Under the pieces are notes generated by a model, which was given only the letters and a program-made list of their open reading frames with translations, had not been told where the DNA came from and made no database searches. A stretch of DNA of 7,444 nt, taken from assembly GCA_029824495.1 (NCBI GenBank), contig JALGXY010000045.1, forward strand, positions 1-7,444. Direction: 5' to 3'. The translations under genes were made by a program, and so were the position numbers. Numbering within the stretch: the first letter of the stretch is position 1; each line of letters opens with the position of its first letter. Below, piece by piece: positions 5,791 to 7,444 of this stretch. Source of the DNA: Fimbriimonadia bacterium (GTDB lineage Bacteria > Armatimonadota > Fimbriimonadia > Fimbriimonadales > Fimbriimonadaceae).

Positions 5791-6601
5791 TCTCTGGATC
5801 GAATCGGCCTCTGCCAGATTGGCAGAAGCAGGACACGCCGCCGCTCGACTCGAAGCAGAGCTTCTTGCCGCTCATGCAGCCGGCAAAGACAGGGTCTGGA
5901 TCAAGATTCACCCGGAGGCCCCCATCGACGAGCAGGCAGAAGCTTTCTTGACAAGGAGGCTGAACTGGGAGCCGCTCGCCTACATTCTGGGGCATCGTGA
6001 ATTCTGCGGACTCGATCTGCTTGTCGATGAGAGCGTTCTTGTGCCGAGATTTGAAACAGAGTCGTTGGTCGAAGAGGCTCTGAAGCTGGCAGAGCCAGCC
6101 AGTCGGATTCTGGACCTCGGAACAGGCAGCGGGTGCATCGCTCTGGCCATGAAAGCCGCCTTGCCATCAGCTGATGTTGTGGGAGCAGACATCTCGCCCG
6201 CCGCCCTGAAGGTCGCTCGAGAAAACGGGCGGCGCACCGACCTTGATGTCGAGTGGTTGGAATCGGATCTGTTCGACTCTGTTGCTGGCGAATTCGATTT
6301 GATTATCACAAACCCACCGTATGTGGCGAGTAACGCAGATCTCCCTCGCGATGTTGCCGAGTGGGAGCCAGCAAAGGCACTCTTCTCTTCCGATCAGGGG
6401 ACGTCCCACTTCAAGCGAATTGCGGAGCAGGCCTCAGCCAGGCTCAAGCCGCGAGGCGTTCTGGTCGCGGAGTGCGGCGTTCACGAGCCGGAAGTTTTTT
6501 GGACTATCTTCGAGGAGCGAGGCTGGACGCTGATTCGCTGGATCGGCGATGATGTCGGAAAGTGGGGCTTCTCCTGCCGTTTCGGCCTGCGCCTGCCATA
6601 A
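5768..6601 (+). CDS. prmC: Release factor glutamine methyltransferase PrmC (HemK)
   Basis: A protein of about 277 residues that methylates, with S-adenosylmethionine, the glutamine of the GGQ motif in peptide chain release factors. A helical N-terminal release-factor-binding domain contains RLEAELLAAHAAGKDR and EPLAYILGHREFCGLDL. Then come VLVPRFETESLVEEAL (residues 90-105), SAM motif I ILDLGTGSGCIAL (114-126), an acidic D at 141 after the second strand, and the catalytic NPPY at 182-185. PRFETE has Phe where relatives usually have Pro. TTG 5768 has GGAGG 3 nt upstream, the same spacing as hflX; GTG 5780 is a plausible alternative. Either start lies inside hflX (overlap 23 or 11 nt). The frame is open further upstream to 5642, but that part has no PrmC similarity. 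Confidence 0.93.
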   Translation: MPAPVRIDLWIESASARLAEAGHAAARLEAELLAAHAAGKDRVWIKIHPEAPIDEQAEAFLTRRLNWEPLAYILGHREFCGLDLLVDESVLVPRFETESLVEEALKLAEPASRILDLGTGSGCIALAMKAALPSADVVGADISPAALKVARENGRRTDLDVEWLESDLFDSVAGEFDLIITNPPYVASNADLPRDVAEWEPAKALFSSDQGTSHFKRIAEQASARLKPRGVLVAECGVHEPEVFWTIFEERGWTLIRWIGDDVGKWGFSCRFGLRLP

Positions 6602-6609
6602 TCACGGCG

Positions 6610-7137
6610 ATGGAGATTGTCGTCCCAGAGGCATTCAAACCCCTGTTTGAGCAGTCAGATGACCGCCCAATCGTCAAGGTTCCGGCAGATGTGCTGCGAG
6701 CCAAGGCTGCTCCGGTCGCCAAGGTGACCGCTCGGCACAAGCATCTGGCCGAAAACATGGTGAAGATCATGAAACAGGCTCGAGGCATCGGCCTCGCCGC
6801 CCCTCAGGTGGGCGTATCAGAACAGCTTATTGTGATCGCGCCGGAAGGCAGCGCGATGATCCTCTACAACCCAGAAGTTCTCGAAGAAGAGGGTGCCGCG
6901 ATGGGCGAAGAGGGCTGCCTCAGCATTCCCGGCCTGTACGGCGATGTTGAGCGGCCTGAGAAGATCAAAGTCAAGGCGCTCAACCGCAAAGGCAGAGACG
7001 TTGAGCTGGTGCTTGAAGGGATCGATGCCCGGGTGGCTCTCCATGAAATTGACCATCTGAACGGCGTCCTCTTCATTGACAAGGTTGACGAATCGACCCT
7101 GCACTGGCGTCACCCAGACGACCAAGACGAGGACTGA
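6610..7137 (+). CDS. def: Peptide deformylase
   Basis: A 175-residue metalloenzyme that removes the formyl group from the N-terminal methionine of nascent proteins at the ribosome. All three signature motifs are intact: GIGLAAPQVG (59-68), EGCLSIP (101-107, metal ligand Cys103) and HEIDH (145-149, ligands His145 and His149, catalytic Glu146). The conserved PIVKVPADVLR start of the fold is preceded by about 19 residues (MEIVVPEAFKPLFEQSDDR), somewhat longer than the usual short lead-in. ATG 6610 lies 8 nt after the prmC stop but has no clear Shine-Dalgarno. The GTG at 6562 is in frame but lies inside prmC and adds only a nonconserved leader. It is followed by fmt with a 1-nt overlap, the classic def-fmt pairing. 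Confidence 0.95.
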   Translation: MEIVVPEAFKPLFEQSDDRPIVKVPADVLRAKAAPVAKVTARHKHLAENMVKIMKQARGIGLAAPQVGVSEQLIVIAPEGSAMILYNPEVLEEEGAAMGEEGCLSIPGLYGDVERPEKIKVKALNRKGRDVELVLEGIDARVALHEIDHLNGVLFIDKVDESTLHWRHPDDQDED

Positions 7138-7444
7138 TGCGGCTCGTCTTCTTCGGCTCGGCCGATTTTGCGATACCTGCGATGGAGGCTCTGAAGGACT
7201 CGATCGTACTGGTTGTTTCCCAGCCAGACCAGCCGACCGGCCGCAAGCTGAAGATGCGAGCGACTCCCGTGAAGACCCGAGCGTTGGAGCTCGGCCTCCC
7301 GGTCGAGACCCCAGATCGCTGCCGCGATCCTCAGTTTATCGAGCAGATCAGAGCGCTGGATGCCGACGTCCACCTGGTGGCGGCCTATGGCCAGATCATG
7401 CCGCTGGAGCTGCTGGAGTCAGCCAGGCACGGGTCGATCAATCT
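7137..7444 (+). CDS. fmt: Methionyl-tRNA formyltransferase, 3' part outside the window
   Basis: The first 102 residues of Fmt, which formylates Met-tRNA(fMet) using 10-formyltetrahydrofolate to make the initiator tRNA. Visible features are the first strand MRLVFFGSADFAIPAMEAL, the SQPDQPTGRKLKM segment (28-40) with the family PD-x-PxGR pattern, TPVKTRALELGLPV (43-56), and VAAYGQIMP (81-89). The window stops at GSIN, just before the expected catalytic Asn-x-His and SLLP motif, so catalytic residues cannot be checked. The ATG shares one base with the def stop (TGATG), and GAGGA lies 3 nt upstream. Def and Fmt act on opposite sides of the formyl-Met cycle, so co-expression makes sense. Confidence 0.94.
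   Translation, partial: MRLVFFGSADFAIPAMEALKDSIVLVVSQPDQPTGRKLKMRATPVKTRALELGLPVETPDRCRDPQFIEQIRALDADVHLVAAYGQIMPLELLESARHGSIN

Noticed and set aside
6562..6609. GTG 6562 as the def start
   Set aside because: It lies inside prmC, and the extra 16 residues are nonconserved. ATG 6610 follows the prmC stop and suffices for the complete deformylase fold.
1..7444. CRISPR array, tRNA, rRNA, insertion sequence or attachment site
   Set aside because: Reading both strands gave no spaced repeat array, cloverleaf, transposase or terminal repeats; nearly all of the window is accounted for by genes and one short spacer.

Overview
The window looks like a chromosomal segment from a diderm (outer-membrane) bacterium of moderately high GC. 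Evidence for an outer membrane is a small secreted protein with an AxA-type signal peptide, an apparent beta-barrel body and a C-terminal Phe. The lineage cannot be fixed from sequence reading alone. The gene order (dnaA followed directly by a creatininase-family gene, with no dnaN) is not that of the common model phyla. An under-sampled phylum such as Armatimonadota is only a guess.

Layout: on the minus strand, reading leftward from about 1662, a thiamine pyrophosphokinase gene overlaps by 4 nt a sodium:solute symporter gene that runs off the left edge. A 216-bp divergent intergenic region (1663-1878) separates this pair from dnaA. It holds a strong sigma70-type promoter (TAGACA, 17 bp, TATAAT), two perfect TTWTNCACA DnaA boxes (one lying on the -10 element), a bulged 12-bp inverted repeat and a short direct repeat, so it is a candidate autoregulatory and/or origin region. 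On the plus strand follow dnaA, a creatininase-family amidohydrolase, a small outer-membrane-like protein, hflX, prmC, def and fmt (cut by the right edge). These are tightly spaced or overlapping and probably form one operon. hflX, prmC, def and fmt give it a translation theme: ribosome-associated GTPase, release-factor methylation, and formyl-Met addition and removal.

The most striking anomaly is dnaA. As given it is not one open frame: at about 2487 the reading frame shifts and about 21 conserved residues, including the Walker B segment (the DDIQF region), are missing. The two sides are otherwise well-conserved DnaA. Because dnaA is normally essential, an assembly or consensus deletion of roughly 64 nt is the first explanation; a true dnaA defect would be remarkable.

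Other points are a candidate thiamine-related transporter translationally coupled to thiamine pyrophosphokinase, and translational coupling of a creatininase-family enzyme to dnaA. I see no wholly new multi-gene system, mobile element, CRISPR array, tRNA or rRNA.
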